The translations under genes and the position numbers were made by a program. From contig CM076193.1 of NCBI GenBank assembly GCA_038277395.1, positions 116,571,344 to 116,635,343 of the forward strand: 64,000 bases of DNA, written 5' to 3'. Of this stretch, positions 33,535 to 46,304 are shown in pieces (position 1 is the first letter of the stretch; each line of letters opens with the position of its first letter). The notes beneath the pieces are model-generated. The model was not told the origin of the DNA and searched no databases. It worked only from the letters and a program-made list of their open reading frames with translations. The DNA comes from Dryocosmus kuriphilus (lineage: Eukaryota; Arthropoda; Insecta; Hymenoptera; Cynipidae).

Positions 33535-34329
33535 AGTAGTTATACAAGGAGCGTTCTAACTCAAGATCCCTGTTACCGACAGTTATCGACATCGAGAGCT
33601 AAAGCGGTTCAAGTCTGCGCTAAGCACCTAGCCTGTGTGACGTCAGTAAATAAATAATACGCGATTGTTAAACGTTAATTTTGCATAAACAAATCTCTCT
33701 CTCTCTCTCTCTCTCTACCCCCCTCTCTCTCTCTCTTTCTCCTATGCCACGTGTCAAATTAAAAATATCCGATTTCTGTAACGCACATAGTTGTGGATTG
33801 TGTTTATATATAAGCTAATCGACATGATTTATTATTACTTCCCTAATATATTTTTCCAAGAAATTTGTCAGTTCTTAGAAATTACGTCATCTTCTAAGAA
33901 TTATGAAATGTGCTTATCGTGTAGACTACAAACCTGTCTAAACGTGTCTAACTTGATTATAAAGAAACCCTTTGTTCTATAAAACATATCATGAAAATAT
34001 AATATAGTAATTATGTGACAAGAATTTGACAGCGCACGTGTAAGAGATGGAATGAGGCATTACTAATTGATATAATTTATTGCTTCCGTAATGCGTTAAA
34101 ATAAAATTTAAAAGTAGGTCACAATCTGATCTGATTACGAAGGAATCTTTGTTCTATAAAACATAGGGAGACTTATTGAAGAATTTATGCCATTAAAAGT
34201 ATCCGATTTCTGTAACATATAGTTATGGAATGTGTTTATATGTAAGCTAGTCGACATGATTTATTACTTCCCTAATGTGTTATGGTATGAAAAAAGATAA
34301 GAGTGTTGAGTGGATGACTTATTTGAAAA

Positions 34330-36200
34330 GTATATATATTTTATTCATGGGAATTTATAAAAGACTAAAGAAGATTCTAGTAAAGCGTTTTACAAGTATC
34401 TCAATAATGTATTGAAATTTTGTAATGTTAATAATATGATTCTTGTGAAAAAAGGGTTCATGTCCATGCTAAATAAAAAATTAATTAGAAGAGCAATTGT
34501 TCAGTTCAAAATATGCAGAAATGATTTAAAGTCTTTCCTTATCAAAGTAAAACGTAGCGCGTGCGTTTGGCGGTCTTTGCTCTTATCTATAAATGGATTC
34601 TAGATAGATATTAGGCATTTTATTCTTTAGGAGTAATTTAACAAAACGTAAGTCTAATGTTTGTATGCTGAGGGTTCGATCGCACAAATCACATGAGGTC
34701 ATGCATAGGCAGGAAATCCGATATTAAGTAAATTTCAAGACCTAAAGTTATTGATGAAATTTATGCTCTTATATTTTAGACTACAAAAATATTTTCAAGA
34801 ATTTTTCAGGGTTACATTGATCCGTTTCGTTTTACTCCTCATATGAATAAAATAAAAAGCTAGTATTACTGTACCACAATGAAAGAATATTCTCTCAATA
34901 TATATCCAGATTAAACATTTTTCATAGCAAGTATAACGCCAATATTGTAATATAATATGCTGTGAAAAAAGATAAGAGCGTTGAGTAGATGGTGTGATGC
35001 ATTAACTTATTTGAAAGTATATATATTTTATTCATGGGAATTTATAAAAGACTAAAGAAGATTCTAGTAAAGCGTTTTACAAGTATCTCAATAATATATT
35101 GAAATTTTGTAATGTTAATAATATGATTCTTGTCAAAAAAGGGTTCATGTCCATGCTAAATAAAAAGTTAATTAAAAGAGCAATTGTACAGTTGAAAATA
35201 TGCAGAAATAGTTTAAAGTCTTTCCTTTCAAGGAAAAGTACTTCTTTATTTGCATAAGATAAACTACTACATTATAATTTTATTAAATAATTGTTGAAAA
35301 TCGTCTTTTAGTAAAGATCAAAGGGTGAAACACTAAGGAATTAATAAAGAGATAAAGTTAGATGAGTGAAGTACAGCTATGAAATTTTTGAACAATTTAT
35401 TTGCATATAAATTTTAAGCCTAACCAATGTTAGACTTACATTTTTGACCAATGTGTATCGAATGACATAAAATTCTGAGAAATTGCACAAACAATAGTAT
35501 CAGGTTACATGGAATTCTTGAGATATGACGTCATTGCATATTTTCATGCAAGTTTAAATAAGATTTACCCCCACTTTCCAGAAATGTAACATCAACAATG
35601 GTATCAAGTTACATAGAATTCTGATATGTTTGAAAATCCATTCGTTGTTCGCTACAATAATATACCATGCAAAACTATACTATACTATACTATATGGTGC
35701 AGCAGCTGAAAGAGTTATTAAATCTAAACATTTTAATCTGCACTTTGCTTTTCAGTATGATTCAGAGCGATTTTATTAATCTAAGTCTTATTATACTATT
35801 ATACTTTTCGTTTTACTAGCCATATCAATAAACTAAAAAGCTAGTATTACTTTACCACGAGGAAAGAATATTCTCTCAATATATATCCAGATTAAACATT
35901 TTTCATAGCAAGTATGACGCCAATATTGTAATATAATATGCTGTGAAAAGGATAAAAGCGTTGAGTGGACAGTATGATGCATTAACCTTATTTGAATTTA
36001 TATACATTTTATTCCATGGGAATTTATAATAGACGAAAGAAGACTCTGGTTAAGCGTTTTACAAGCATCTGAAACACGTTTTGGAATTTGTAATGTTACT
36101 AATATGATTCTTGGGGGAAAAAGGGTTCATGCCCATGATAAATAAAAAATTAATTAGAAGAGCAATTGTACAATTCAAAATATGCAGAATACCATACTAT
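34330..36200 (+). repeat. Three degenerate copies of a roughly 230-bp module in the left arm
   Basis: Modules with ATTCATGGGAATTTATAA, AAGCGTTTTACAAG, AAAAAGGGTTCATG and GCAATTGT recur, with GGGTTCATG at 34453, 35143 and 36123. Mirror copies lie near 42527, 43508 and 44195. The same module ends the outer TIR and is where the truncated gene copy is joined, so it looks like a recombination point. Confidence 0.7.
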
Positions 36201-38091
36201 ACTATACTATATAGTGCAATGGGCGAAGGAGTTATTAAATCTAAACATTTTAATCTGCACTTTGGTTTCTACTATGATGATGATTTGGTCAGTTGAGCAA
36301 GCTTGATTAAAGGACTCATACTTCCCATTTTAATTCCAAACTCTACATTTATTATATTGAAAGAACTCAACCCGTACACCAATCAATGTTTTTAGTGAAG
36401 CAGTTTTAACGAATGAACGAGTTTATAGTTGGAACTATTGCAGAAGATTTGTGTGTTTAAAAAGGTGCAATACGCAGTGTGAAAAAAAAATGTTGCAATA
36501 TAAGACAAAATTATGACAAAACTAAAGAAAAATGTTGTTTATAAATGTTATAAATGTTATAAATGTTTATAAATATTTACTGAGGAGGAGGAGGAGGAAG
36601 AGGAGGACTTTATAATTAAGTAAAATACTCAAAATTTTGCACTCAACCATTACAAGCCTTAGACTGTCAGTTAGAAACTCTAAAACTGGGATGAGTCTCT
36701 TGAATTTTTATAATAACCAAAATGAGTGCTAGTGAATGAAACTAAAAAGTAGTTATGCATTTAAAATTATATTTCTTAAACAAGTACTTATTGCACTTAG
36801 AAAGTACTTTAAATTTAACTTATTAAAAGAACTGTACATTATTGAGTAATAGAAAAACCCATTTCATACTTAGTGCTTTGCTGAGTCAAATTTTTTAAAT
36901 TTCGTTTACTGTAAATAATTCTGATATCTAATTTGACACATAGCCTTTTCAAAATCGTTTTTATATTTAGTGAGGAGGAGTGAAGGAGGAGTGTGAGGAG
37001 GAGGCTGTAATTAAATAAAATACTCAAAATTTTGCGCTCAACGGTTACAAGCCTTAGACCATCAGTTAGAAACTCTAAAACTTATAATCACCAAAATGAG
37101 TGTGGGTGAAAGAAATTAGGTAATACATATTACATTTCTTAAACAAGTACTTACTACACATAAGACCTCTTACATTTTATAATAACCAAACTGAGTTCGG
37201 GTAAAAGAAATGAAGATGTAGATATAAATTTAAAAATTATATTTCATAAACACATATTTACAATGTTTAAAGATCACTTAGAATTTAACATATTAAAAAC
37301 TATAATAGCGTAGAGTAATAGAAAATCCTGTTGCATACTTAGTACCACATTGGGTCTATTTGATTATTTTTTTATGAATTAGTGAGATAAAACTTGTAAT
37401 CACATATACTACATGTGTTAATTCTACTATTGGAAATAATAAACTAGCTTTTAAGCTATTAAAATCAGCTACTAAAAAATTATTTAATAATTTTATCCTC
37501 TCTTATTTCATTAATGATTGAAATTATTTCAATGCATTATTTCTGTTACCATCTGCTTGAGATTGTTAAAGGAACCGAAATCGATCTACCAAATAAGTCA
37601 GCTTCATAAACTTTATAATCCTCTGTAAGAAACATTGAAATAATCTTTAACACAACAGATTAATATACTAAAAATCCAATTCACTTAGCTGAAACACAGC
37701 AATAATAGCATGCTTAGTGAAGTATTGATGATATTAAAATATGCTATTATCAATGGAAAAAGCATATGTTTCTTCAATCAACATTGAACTCTAGTTAAAA
37801 CAAATCTACTTCAAGAGATAACAAGGCAAACTAAATTAATAATGAATAGAGTGCACCACCATCAACCAAGTTGCTTTTCTTGTATAGTTATAAGCACGTT
37901 TCTTTTGTATTTTTTACTAGATGTGAGCTTTGTCTTCTAAATAGATTTCTAATATTGATTCCTGTACTAATTAGATGAAATGGTTGATTTCTTGTATACT
38001 GGTATAAGGAATTTTTTCAATGATATTAACACTGAAATTAACCTCAATTAACTATTAAAAATATGTGACGAAGGTATGGAGGAGTATGAGG

Positions 38092-38143
38092 AGAAGGTGG
38101 AGGAGGAGGAGGAGGAGGAGGAGGAGAGGAGGAGGAGGAGGGT
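38092..38143. repeat. GGA trinucleotide repeat, left arm
   Basis: Imperfect GGA/GAG repeat 3' of the left gene copy. The mirror CTC/TCC repeat is at 40508-40558. Confidence 0.9.
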
Positions 38144-38464
38144 AATATAATTATGTAGTTAAAACAAGTAATCACTGAAAAATGTTGTATTCAATTATTA
38201 CACATCTTAAATCATATGTTAGAAGCTTCAAAAGAAGTGATGAGCCACTCCTGCACTTAAAAACTAAAATTAAATCAAGTGGGCGATTTAAAGAAGAAAT
38301 ACACATATATGTTGAAAATTAGATTTATTTAACTTTACTGCATTACAGTAAATTCTTAGATATAATTACAGGAAATTGTGAATCCAATAATTCCAATGTT
38401 AATTCAACTATTAGGAATATTGAACCAACAGTTGCTAAAGTGTTTACATCATTTAATAAAAGTA

Positions 38465-39151
38465 TTATCCTTTAGTAATACCAGCCTCTCTTAATTCATT
38501 AATGATTGAAATTATTTCGAGCAACTTATTTCTGCTTCCAGTTGATTGGGATTGTAAAAGTTGGCGCATTCGATCTACCAAATCATTCGGATCTTCCCAG
38601 TATTCTGAAAATCTTTCTTCTATTTCATATTCAGAGGAAATGTCACTTTCATCATCATCATCATCATTAATATCACCCTCATCCTCATCTTCATTATTCC
38701 CATCATCAGCAGCAACATTATTGATTGTCATGGATGGTAAATCATCATGTTGACCAAAATCTTCTCCTTCACCTTCATCTTCTGATTCTATTTCTCGCTT
38801 CTTAACATATGATTCCAATTCAGGTTTAACCCTCTGAGTAATGTCCACAAGTTTCTTTAATGGAGAAGAATATAGTTTGATTTCTTCTTGAATAGCTGGA
38901 TCATCATTAGGTTTAAAATTTTTCTGCTTTCCATGAATTGTGTCACTAGTCTTTCTATTATGTTTATTGCTGTTTTGAATTATTCTTATAGCTTCAGGCA
39001 CCTTTGCAACTTGGCGAAAGCCTCTCTCATCATCATCATCATACACACGATTCTTTGCTGTGCAAGAGTATTTTGCATTTCTTTTTAAATTATCGAGTCG
39101 TGAATAAACTCTTGAGCAATTTGGACATGTGGAAGCCACATTGAATACCAT
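38465..39151 (-). CDS. Captured zinc-finger acidic protein, left palindrome copy, 228 aa
   Basis: An intact ATG-to-stop frame starts about 90 bases from the palindrome loop. Residues 9-30 form a Cys-x2-Cys finger followed by KRNAKYSC. The mirror copy has KRHAKYSC, so a zinc ligand His has become Asn here. The finger type (L-x-RH-x-x-Y-x-C) resembles those of insect BTB transcription factors such as longitudinals lacking; that is family knowledge and not tested. A basic middle (KHNRKTSDTIHGKQK), a strongly acidic segment, and a C-terminal LVDRMRQLL...IISIINELREAGI helix pair follow. I recall similar C-termini in uncharacterised insect proteins. Function unknown; it may bind DNA or protein in the nucleus. 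Confidence 0.65.
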   Translation of the reverse strand: MVFNVASTCPNCSRVYSRLDNLKRNAKYSCTAKNRVYDDDDERGFRQVAKVPEAIRIIQNSNKHNRKTSDTIHGKQKNFKPNDDPAIQEEIKLYSSPLKKLVDITQRVKPELESYVKKREIESEDEGEGEDFGQHDDLPSMTINNVAADDGNNEDEDEGDINDDDDDESDISSEYEIEERFSEYWEDPNDLVDRMRQLLQSQSTGSRNKLLEIISIINELREAGITKG

Positions 39152-39243
39152 TTTCCCTTTTTCCAGCTCTGAAAATGTTCCCTGAAATTTATTTTACCCT
39201 TTCCAGCTCATAAAACGGAGGAAGACAAGGTAGGTGAGGACCA

Positions 39244-39255
39244 GGAGCCTGCTCA
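39244..39255. other. Loop at the centre of the giant palindrome
   Basis: Twelve bases (GGAGCCTGCTCA) separate the arms, which meet as ...GTGAGGACCA and TGGTCCTCAT.... Confidence 0.9.
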
Positions 39256-39359
39256 TGGTCCTCATCCACCTTGTCTTCCTCCGTTTTATGAGCTGGAAAG
39301 GGTAAAATAAATTTCAGGGAACATTTTCAGAGCTGGAAAAAGGGAAAATGGTATTCAAT

Positions 39360-39512
39360 ATTAGAGGTTATGTTTATATCCTCCCTTCCCCCTCCTCCTC
39401 CTCCTCATAACCTTCCTCCTCATCATACCCCTGCTCCTCCTCCTCCTCCTCCTCAGTATATAAACTCAGCACTAGTGACTGAACTGTCATTCGTGTTGTG
39501 GCAGTGACAAAA
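39360..39512 (+). promoter_or_regulatory. Right-arm-only segment with a TATA-type promoter candidate
   Basis: About 151 bases exist only in the right arm, between TATTCAAT and GGCTTCC. After CTCCTCC repeats comes TATATAAA (39457-39464), and 32 bases downstream of its first T a TCATTC that could act as initiator (A at 39489). It would drive the right copy of the gene. Whether the left arm lost this piece or the right gained it cannot be told here. Confidence 0.45.
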
Positions 39513-40182
39513 GGCTTCCACATGTCCAAATTGCTCAAGAGTTTATTCACGACTCGATAATTTAAAAAGACATGCAAAATACTCTTGCACAGCAAAGAAT
39601 CGTGTGTATGATGATGATGATGAGAGAGGCTTTCACCAAGTTGCAAAGGTGCCTGAAGCTATAAGAATAATTCAAAACAGCAATAAACATAATAAAAAGA
39701 CTAGTGACACAATTCATGGAAAGCAGAAAAATTTTAAACCTAATGATGATCCAGCTATTCAAGAAGAAATCAAACTATATTCTTCTCCATTAAAGAAACT
39801 TGTGGACATTACTCAGAGGGTTAAACCTGAATTGGAATCATATGTTAAGAAGCGAGAAATAGAATCAGAAGATGAAGGTGAAGGAGAAGATTTTGGTCAA
39901 CATGATGATTTACCATCCATGACAATCAATAATGTTGCTGCTGATGATGGGAATAATGAAGATGAGGATGAGGGTGATATTAATGATGATGATGATCATG
40001 AAAGTGACATTTCCTCTGAATATGAAATAGAAGAAAGATTTTCAGAATACTGGGAAGATCCGAATGATTTGGTAGATCGAATGCGCCAACTTTTACAATC
40101 CCAATCAACTGGAAGCAGAAATAAGTTGCTCGAAATAATTTCAATCATTAATGAATTAAGAGAGGCTGGTATTACTAAATGA
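39508..40182 (+). CDS. Captured zinc-finger acidic protein, right palindrome copy
   Basis: The frame is open from 39508, just after an in-frame TGA, to 40182. It keeps the complete finger (CPNC ... KRHAKYSC) and ends LREAGITK. There is no in-frame ATG before the finger. The left copy's start MVFNV is separated from it here by the extra 151 bases, so this copy would need splicing (for example at ...ACAAAAG/GCTTCC) or a non-ATG start. Outside the finger the protein matches the left copy at nearly every residue. Otherwise the role and doubts are as for the left copy. Confidence 0.55.
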   Translation, partial: QKASTCPNCSRVYSRLDNLKRHAKYSCTAKNRVYDDDDERGFHQVAKVPEAIRIIQNSNKHNKKTSDTIHGKQKNFKPNDDPAIQEEIKLYSSPLKKLVDITQRVKPELESYVKKREIESEDEGEGEDFGQHDDLPSMTINNVAADDGNNEDEDEGDINDDDDHESDISSEYEIEERFSEYWEDPNDLVDRMRQLLQSQSTGSRNKLLEIISIINELREAGITK

Positions 40183-43100
40183 TAATACTTTTATTAAATG
40201 ATGTAAACATTTTAGCAACTGTTGGTTCAATATTCCTAATAGTTGAATTAACATTGGAATTATTGGATTCACAATTTCCTGTAATTATATCTAAGAATTT
40301 ACTGTAATGCAGTAAGTTAAATAAATCTAATTTTCAACATATATGTGTATTTCTTCTTTAAATCGCCCACTTGATTTAATTTTAGTTTTTAAGTGCAGGA
40401 GTGGCTCATCACTTCTTTTGAAGCTTCTAACATATGATTTAAGATGTGTAATAATTGAATACAACATTTTTCAGTGATTACTTGTTTTAACTACATAATT
40501 ATATTACCCTCCTCCTCCTCCTCCTCCTCCTCCTCCTCCTCCTCCTCCTCCTCCTCCACCTTCTCCTCATACTCCTCCATACCTTCGTCACATATTTTTA
40601 ATAGTTAATTGAGGTTAATTTCAGTGTTAATATCATTGAAAAAATTCCTTATACCAGTATACAAGAAATCAACCATTTCATCTAATTAGTACAGGAATCA
40701 ATATTAGAAATCTATTTAGAAGACAAAGCTCACATCTAGTAAAAAATACAAAAGAAACGTGCTTATAACTATACAAGAAAAGCAACTTGGTTGATGGTGG
40801 TGCACTCTATTCATTATTAATTTAGTTTGCCTTGTTATCTCTTGAAGTAGATTTGTTTTAACTAGAGTTCAATGTTGGTTGAAGAAACATATGCTTTTTC
40901 CATTGATAATAGCATATTTTAATATCATCAATACTTCACTAAGCATGCTATTATTGCTGTGTTTCAGCTAAGTGAATTGGATTTTTAGTATATTAATCTG
41001 TTGTGTTAAAGATTATTTCAATTTTTCTTACAGAGGATTATAAAGTTTATGAAGCTGACTTATTTGGTAGATCGATTTCGGTTCCTTTAACAATCTCAAG
41101 CAGATGGTAACAGAAATAATGCATTGAAATAATTTCAATCATTAATGAAATAAGAGAGGATAAAATTATTAAATAATTTTTTAGTAGCTGATTTTAATAG
41201 CTTAAAAGCTAGTTTATTATTTCCAATAGTAGAATTAACACATGTAGTATATGTGATTACAAGTTTTATCTCACTAATTCATAAAAAAATAATCAAATAG
41301 ACCCAATGTGGTACTAAGTATGCAACAGGATTTTCTATTACTCTACGCTATTATAGTTTTTAATATGTTAAATTCTAAGTGATCTTTAAACATTGTAAAT
41401 ATGTGTTTATGAAATATAATTTTTAAATTTATATCTACATCTTCATTTCTTTTACCCGAACTCAGTTTGGTTATTATAAAATGTAAGAGGTCTTATGTGT
41501 AGTAAGTACTTGTTTAAGAAATGTAATATGTATTACCTAATTTCTTTCACCCACACTCATTTTGGTGATTATAAGTTTTAGAGTTTCTAACTGATGGTCT
41601 AAGGCTTGTAACCGTTGAGCGCAAAATTTTGAGTATTTTATTTAATTACAGCCTCCTCCTCACACTCCTCCTTCACTCCTCCTCACTAAATATAAAAACG
41701 ATTTTGAAAAGGCTATGTGTCAAATTAGATATCAGAATTATTTACAGTAAACGAAATTTAAAAAATTTGACTCAGCAAAGCACTAAGTATGAAATGGGTT
41801 TTTCTATTACTCAATAATGTACAGTTCTTTTAATAAGTTAAATTTAAAGTACTTTTTAAGTGCAATAAGTACTTGTTTAAGAAATATAATTTTAAATGCA
41901 TAACTACTTTTTAGTTTCATTCACTAGCACTCATTTTGGTTATTATAAAAATTCAAGAGACTCATCTCAGTTTTAGAGTTTCTAACTGACAGTCTAAGGC
42001 TTGTAATGGTTGAGTGCAAAATTTTGAGTATTTTACTTAATTATAAAGTCCTCCTCTTCCTCCTCCTCCTCCTCAGTAAATATTTATAAACATTTATAAC
42101 ATTTATAACATTTATAAACAACATTTTTCTTTAGTTTTGTCATAATTTTGTCTTATATTGCAACATTTTTTTTTCACACTGCGTATTGCACCTTTTTAAA
42201 CACACAAATCTTCTGCAATAGTTCCAACTATAAACTCGTTCATTCGTTAAAACTGCTTCACTAAAAACATTGATTGGTGTACGGGTTGAGTTCTTTCAAT
42301 ATAATAAATGTAGAGTTTGGAATTAAAATGGGAAATATGAGTCCTTTAATCAAGCTTGCTCAACTGACACCAAATCATCATCATAGTAGAAACCAAAGTG
42401 CAGATTAAAATGTTTAGATTTAATAACTCCTTCGCCCATTGCACTATATAGTATAGTATAGTATGGTATTCTGCATATTTTGAATTGTACAATTGCTCTT
42501 CTAATTAATTTTTTATTTATCATGGGCATGAACCCTTTCTTTCCCAAGAATCATATTAGTAACATTACAAATTCCAAAACGTGTTTCAGATGCTTGTAAA
42601 ACGCTTAACCAGAGTCTTCTTTCGTCTATTATAAATTCCCATGGAATAAAATGTATATAAATTCAAATAAGTTAAGCATCATACTGTCCACTCAACGCTT
42701 TTATCCTTTTCACAGCATATTATATTACAATATTGGCGTCATACTTGCTATGAAAAATGTTTAATCTGGATATATATTGAGAGAATATTCTTTCCTCGTG
42801 GTAAACTAATACTAGCTTTTTAGTTTATTGATATGGCGAGTAAAACGAAAAGTATAATAGTATAATAAGAATTAGATTAATAAAATCGCTCTGAATCATA
42901 CTGAAAAGCAAAGTGCAGATTAAAATGTTTAGATTTAATAACTCTTTCAGCTGCTGCACCATATAGTATAGTATAGTATAGTTTTGCATGGTATATTATT
43001 GTAGCGAACAACGAATGGATTTTCAAACATATCAGAATTCTATGTAACTTGATACCATTGCTGACGTTAAATTTCTGGAAAGTGGGGGTAAATCCTGTTT

Positions 43101-44449
43101 AAACTTGCATGAAAATATGTAGTATGACGTCATATCTCAAGAATTCCATGTAACCTGATACTATTGTTTGTGCAATTTCTCAGAATTTTATGTCATTTGA
43201 TACACATTGGTCAAAAATGTAAGTCTAACATTGGTTAGGCTTAAAATTTATATGCAAATAAATTGTTCAAAAATTGCATAGCTGTACTTCACTCATCTAA
43301 CTTTATCTCTTTATTAATTCCTTGTGTTCACCCTTTGATCTTTACTAAAAGACGATTTTCAACAATTATTTAATAAAATTATATTGTAGTAGTTTATCTT
43401 ATGAAAATAAAGAAGTACTTTCCCTTGAAAGGAAAGACTTTAAACTATTTCTGCATATTTTCAACTGGACATTGCTCTTTTAATTAACTTTTTATTTAGC
43501 ATGGACATGAACCCTTTTTTCACAAGAATCATATTATTAACATTACAAAATTTCAATATATTATTGAGATACTTGTAAAACGCTTTACTAGAATCTTCTT
43601 TAGTCTTTTATAAATTCCCATGAATAAAATATATATACTTTCAAATAAGTTAATGCATCACACCATCTACTCAACGTTCTTATCTTTTTTCACAGCATAT
43701 TATATTACAATATTGGCGTCATACTTGCTATGAAAAATATTTAATCTGGATATATATTGAGAGAATATTCTTTCATTGTGGTACAGTAATACTAGCTTTT
43801 TATTTTATTCATATGAGGAGTAAAACGAAACGGATCAATGTAACCCTGAAAAATTCTTGAAAATATTTTTGTAGTCTAAAATATAAGAGCATAAATTTCA
43901 TCAATAACTTCAGGTCTTGAAATTTACTTAATATCGGATTTCCTGCCTATGCATGACCTCATGTGATTTGTGCGATCGAACCCTCAGCATACAAACATTA
44001 GACTTACGTTTTGTTAAATTACTCCTAAAGAATAAAATGCCTAATATCTATCTAGAATCCATTTATAGATAAGAGCAAAGACCGTCAAACGCACGCGCTA
44101 CGTTTTACTTTGATAAGGAAAGACTTTAAATCATTTCTGCATATTTTGAACTGAACAATTGCTCTTCTAATTAATTTTTTATTTAGCATGGACATGAACC
44201 CTTTTTTCACAAGAATCATATTATTAACATTACAAAATTTCAATACATTATTGAGATACTTGTAAAACGCTTTACTAGAATCTTCTTTAGTCTTTTATAA
44301 ATTCCCATGAATAAAATATATATACTTTCAAAATAAGTCATCCACTCAACACTCTTATCTTTTTTCATACCATAACACATTAGGAAAGTAATAAATCATG
44401 TCGATTAGCTTATATATAAACACATTCCATAACTATATGTTACAGAAAT

Positions 44450-45110
44450 CGGATACTTTTAATGGCATAAATTCTTCAATAAGTCTCCCTATGTTTTATA
44501 GAACAAAGATTCCTTCGTAATCAGATCAGATTGTGACCTACTTTTAAATTTTATTTTAACGCATTACGGAAGCAGTAAATTATATCAATTAGTAATGCCT
44601 CATTCCATCTCTTACACGTGCGCTGTCAAATTCTTGTCACATAATTACTATATTATATTTTCATGATATGTTTTATAGAACAAAGGGTTTCTTTATAATC
44701 AAGTTAGACATGTGTGTAGACACGTTTCGCAGCCTGCGCGATAAATACATTCCATAAGAATGAGTCATACTCTTCACGAGTATTTTTAATGATATAAATT
44801 CATCAATAATTCTCCCTATGCTTTATAGAACAAAGAAGATTCCTTTTTAATCTTATTAGACTCGTGACCTACTTTTAAATTTTATTTTAACGCATTACGG
44901 AAGCAATAAATTATATCAATTAGTAATGCCTCATTCCATCTCTTACACGTGCGCTGTCAAATTCTTGTCACATAATTACTATATTATATTTTCATGATAT
45001 GTTTTATAGAACAAAGGGTTTCTTTATAATCAAGTTAGACACGTTTAGACAGGTTTGTAGTCTACACGATAAACACATTTCATAATTCTTAGAAGATGAC
45101 GTAATTTCTA
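44450..45110. repeat. 331-bp tandem duplication in the right palindrome arm
   Basis: GCATTACGGAAGCA at 44561 recurs at 44892, and flanking blocks (TCTCCCTATG, CATTCCATCTCTTACACGTG) recur at the same offset. The left arm has a single copy, near 34000-34150. Confidence 0.8.
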
Positions 45111-45446
45111 AGAACTGACAAATTTCTTGGAAAAATATATTAGGGAAGTAATAAATCATGTCGATTAGCTTATATATAAACACAATCCACAACTATGTGC
45201 GTTACAGAAATCGGATATTTTTAATTTGACACGTGGCATAGGAGAAAGAGAGAGAGAGAGAGAGAGAGAGGGGTAGAGAGAGAGAGATTTGTTTATGCAA
45301 AATTAACGTTTAACAATCGCGTATTATTTATTTACTGACGTCACACCGGCTAGGTGCTTAGCGCAGACTTGAACCGCTTTAGCTCTCGATGTCGGTAACT
45401 GTCGGTAACAGGGATCTTGAGTTAGAACGCTCCTTGTATAACTACT

Positions 45447-45842
45447 TATTATTATGTACCATATTCATTGAGAAGGTAAATAATAAAAATAAAACATTAA
45501 ATAAAATGTATTCTTTTCTTAGATGGTCAGAGCTTATTATCTATAAGGAAACAATAAATCAAAATTATAACCAAACCGAATGTCATACTTACTATATATT
45601 CTAGAAAAAATGCGTCATCTTACTGACAACTACAACTGTAATGAGTGCAGTAAAATCATTTTAATTGAGTGATGCTGAAAAGAACGAGCATGAAACCTAA
45701 AAAATTCATCTTATCTCTCTCGAACCGTGAGTGTTGACAGTTTTATATCACATATGAGCAGTGTATTTCAGACCCTACTTTTAAGTCTTACTACACTGAT
45801 TTCAATTAAATGCCACATGCTAATACATATTAGGTTTCTAGA
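45447..45842 (-). repeat. Right TIR of the outer element, middle part
   Basis: Inverted match to 21116-21500 of the left TIR, between the inner palindrome and the gypsy LTR. It includes AAATGCGTCATCTTACTGAC and a GTGAGTGTTGACAG block. Confidence 0.85.
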
Positions 45843-46094
45843 TTTAAGAGCTTTGGATCTGGACGGGTTCTACACATTAGAAAAAGAAATGCACCACTTG
45901 TAGTATTAATGACTTTAATGACTAATAATTACGTACAGTGTCGTTCGCTACGGCTAGCTTTTGCGTACTGAGGGATGCGTCTCGCATCCCTCGCTACCTC
46001 CCTTCTTATCCCCTCTACATTCTACTCTCTGGGCCTGACTGCACATTTGCAGTCAGGGTTACACATATTTTAGAAAGAATGCTAGTATAAAATT
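45843..46094 (-). repeat. Gypsy 3' LTR
   Basis: 252 bp, nearly identical to 50852-51097 except for a short replaced stretch near 45950. On the minus strand it runs AATTTTATACTAGC to CTCTTAAA, without TG...CA ends. A purine-rich AGGAAGG block precedes it on the minus strand. Confidence 0.85.
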
Positions 46095-46304
46095 ACTACA
46101 GCTCGGCCTTCCTGCATCTTGTGACGTCCTCGTCACAAAACCTTTCATTTTACATTAAAATATTGTTATGTTATACTATATTGTCAATAAATTCACCTTT
46201 ATTATTAGGCTTTTATCGTTTGGCCACAAATTTCATCTTATCTACTGCTACATTGGCTTTGTAAGGTCATGCACTCTGTTGTTCTCCTTCAATGTCCTTT
46301 ACAA

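Larger units (their letters stand above)
33529..45452. mobile_element. Inner giant palindromic element, 11.9 kb, 6-bp target duplication
   Basis: The element spans 33535-45446, flanked by TATTAT (33529-33534 and 45447-45452). It starts AGTAGTTATACAAGGAGCG and ends with its inverse. The left arm 33535-39243 (5709 bp) and right arm 39256-45446 (6191 bp) are nearly identical inverted copies around a 12-nt loop. The 482-base difference is explained by a 331-base tandem duplication in the right arm and about 151 bases near the centre. The uninterrupted site is present in the left TIR of the outer element (about 21480-21535, reversed), proving insertion. Each arm carries one copy of the acidic zinc-finger gene, pointing outward. 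No transposase is visible. Confidence 0.9.

Noticed and set aside
41629..41817. 62-codon frame, mirrored at 36839-37027
   Set aside because: Identical because it lies in both palindrome arms; it starts in a CTCCT repeat and has no features of a gene.
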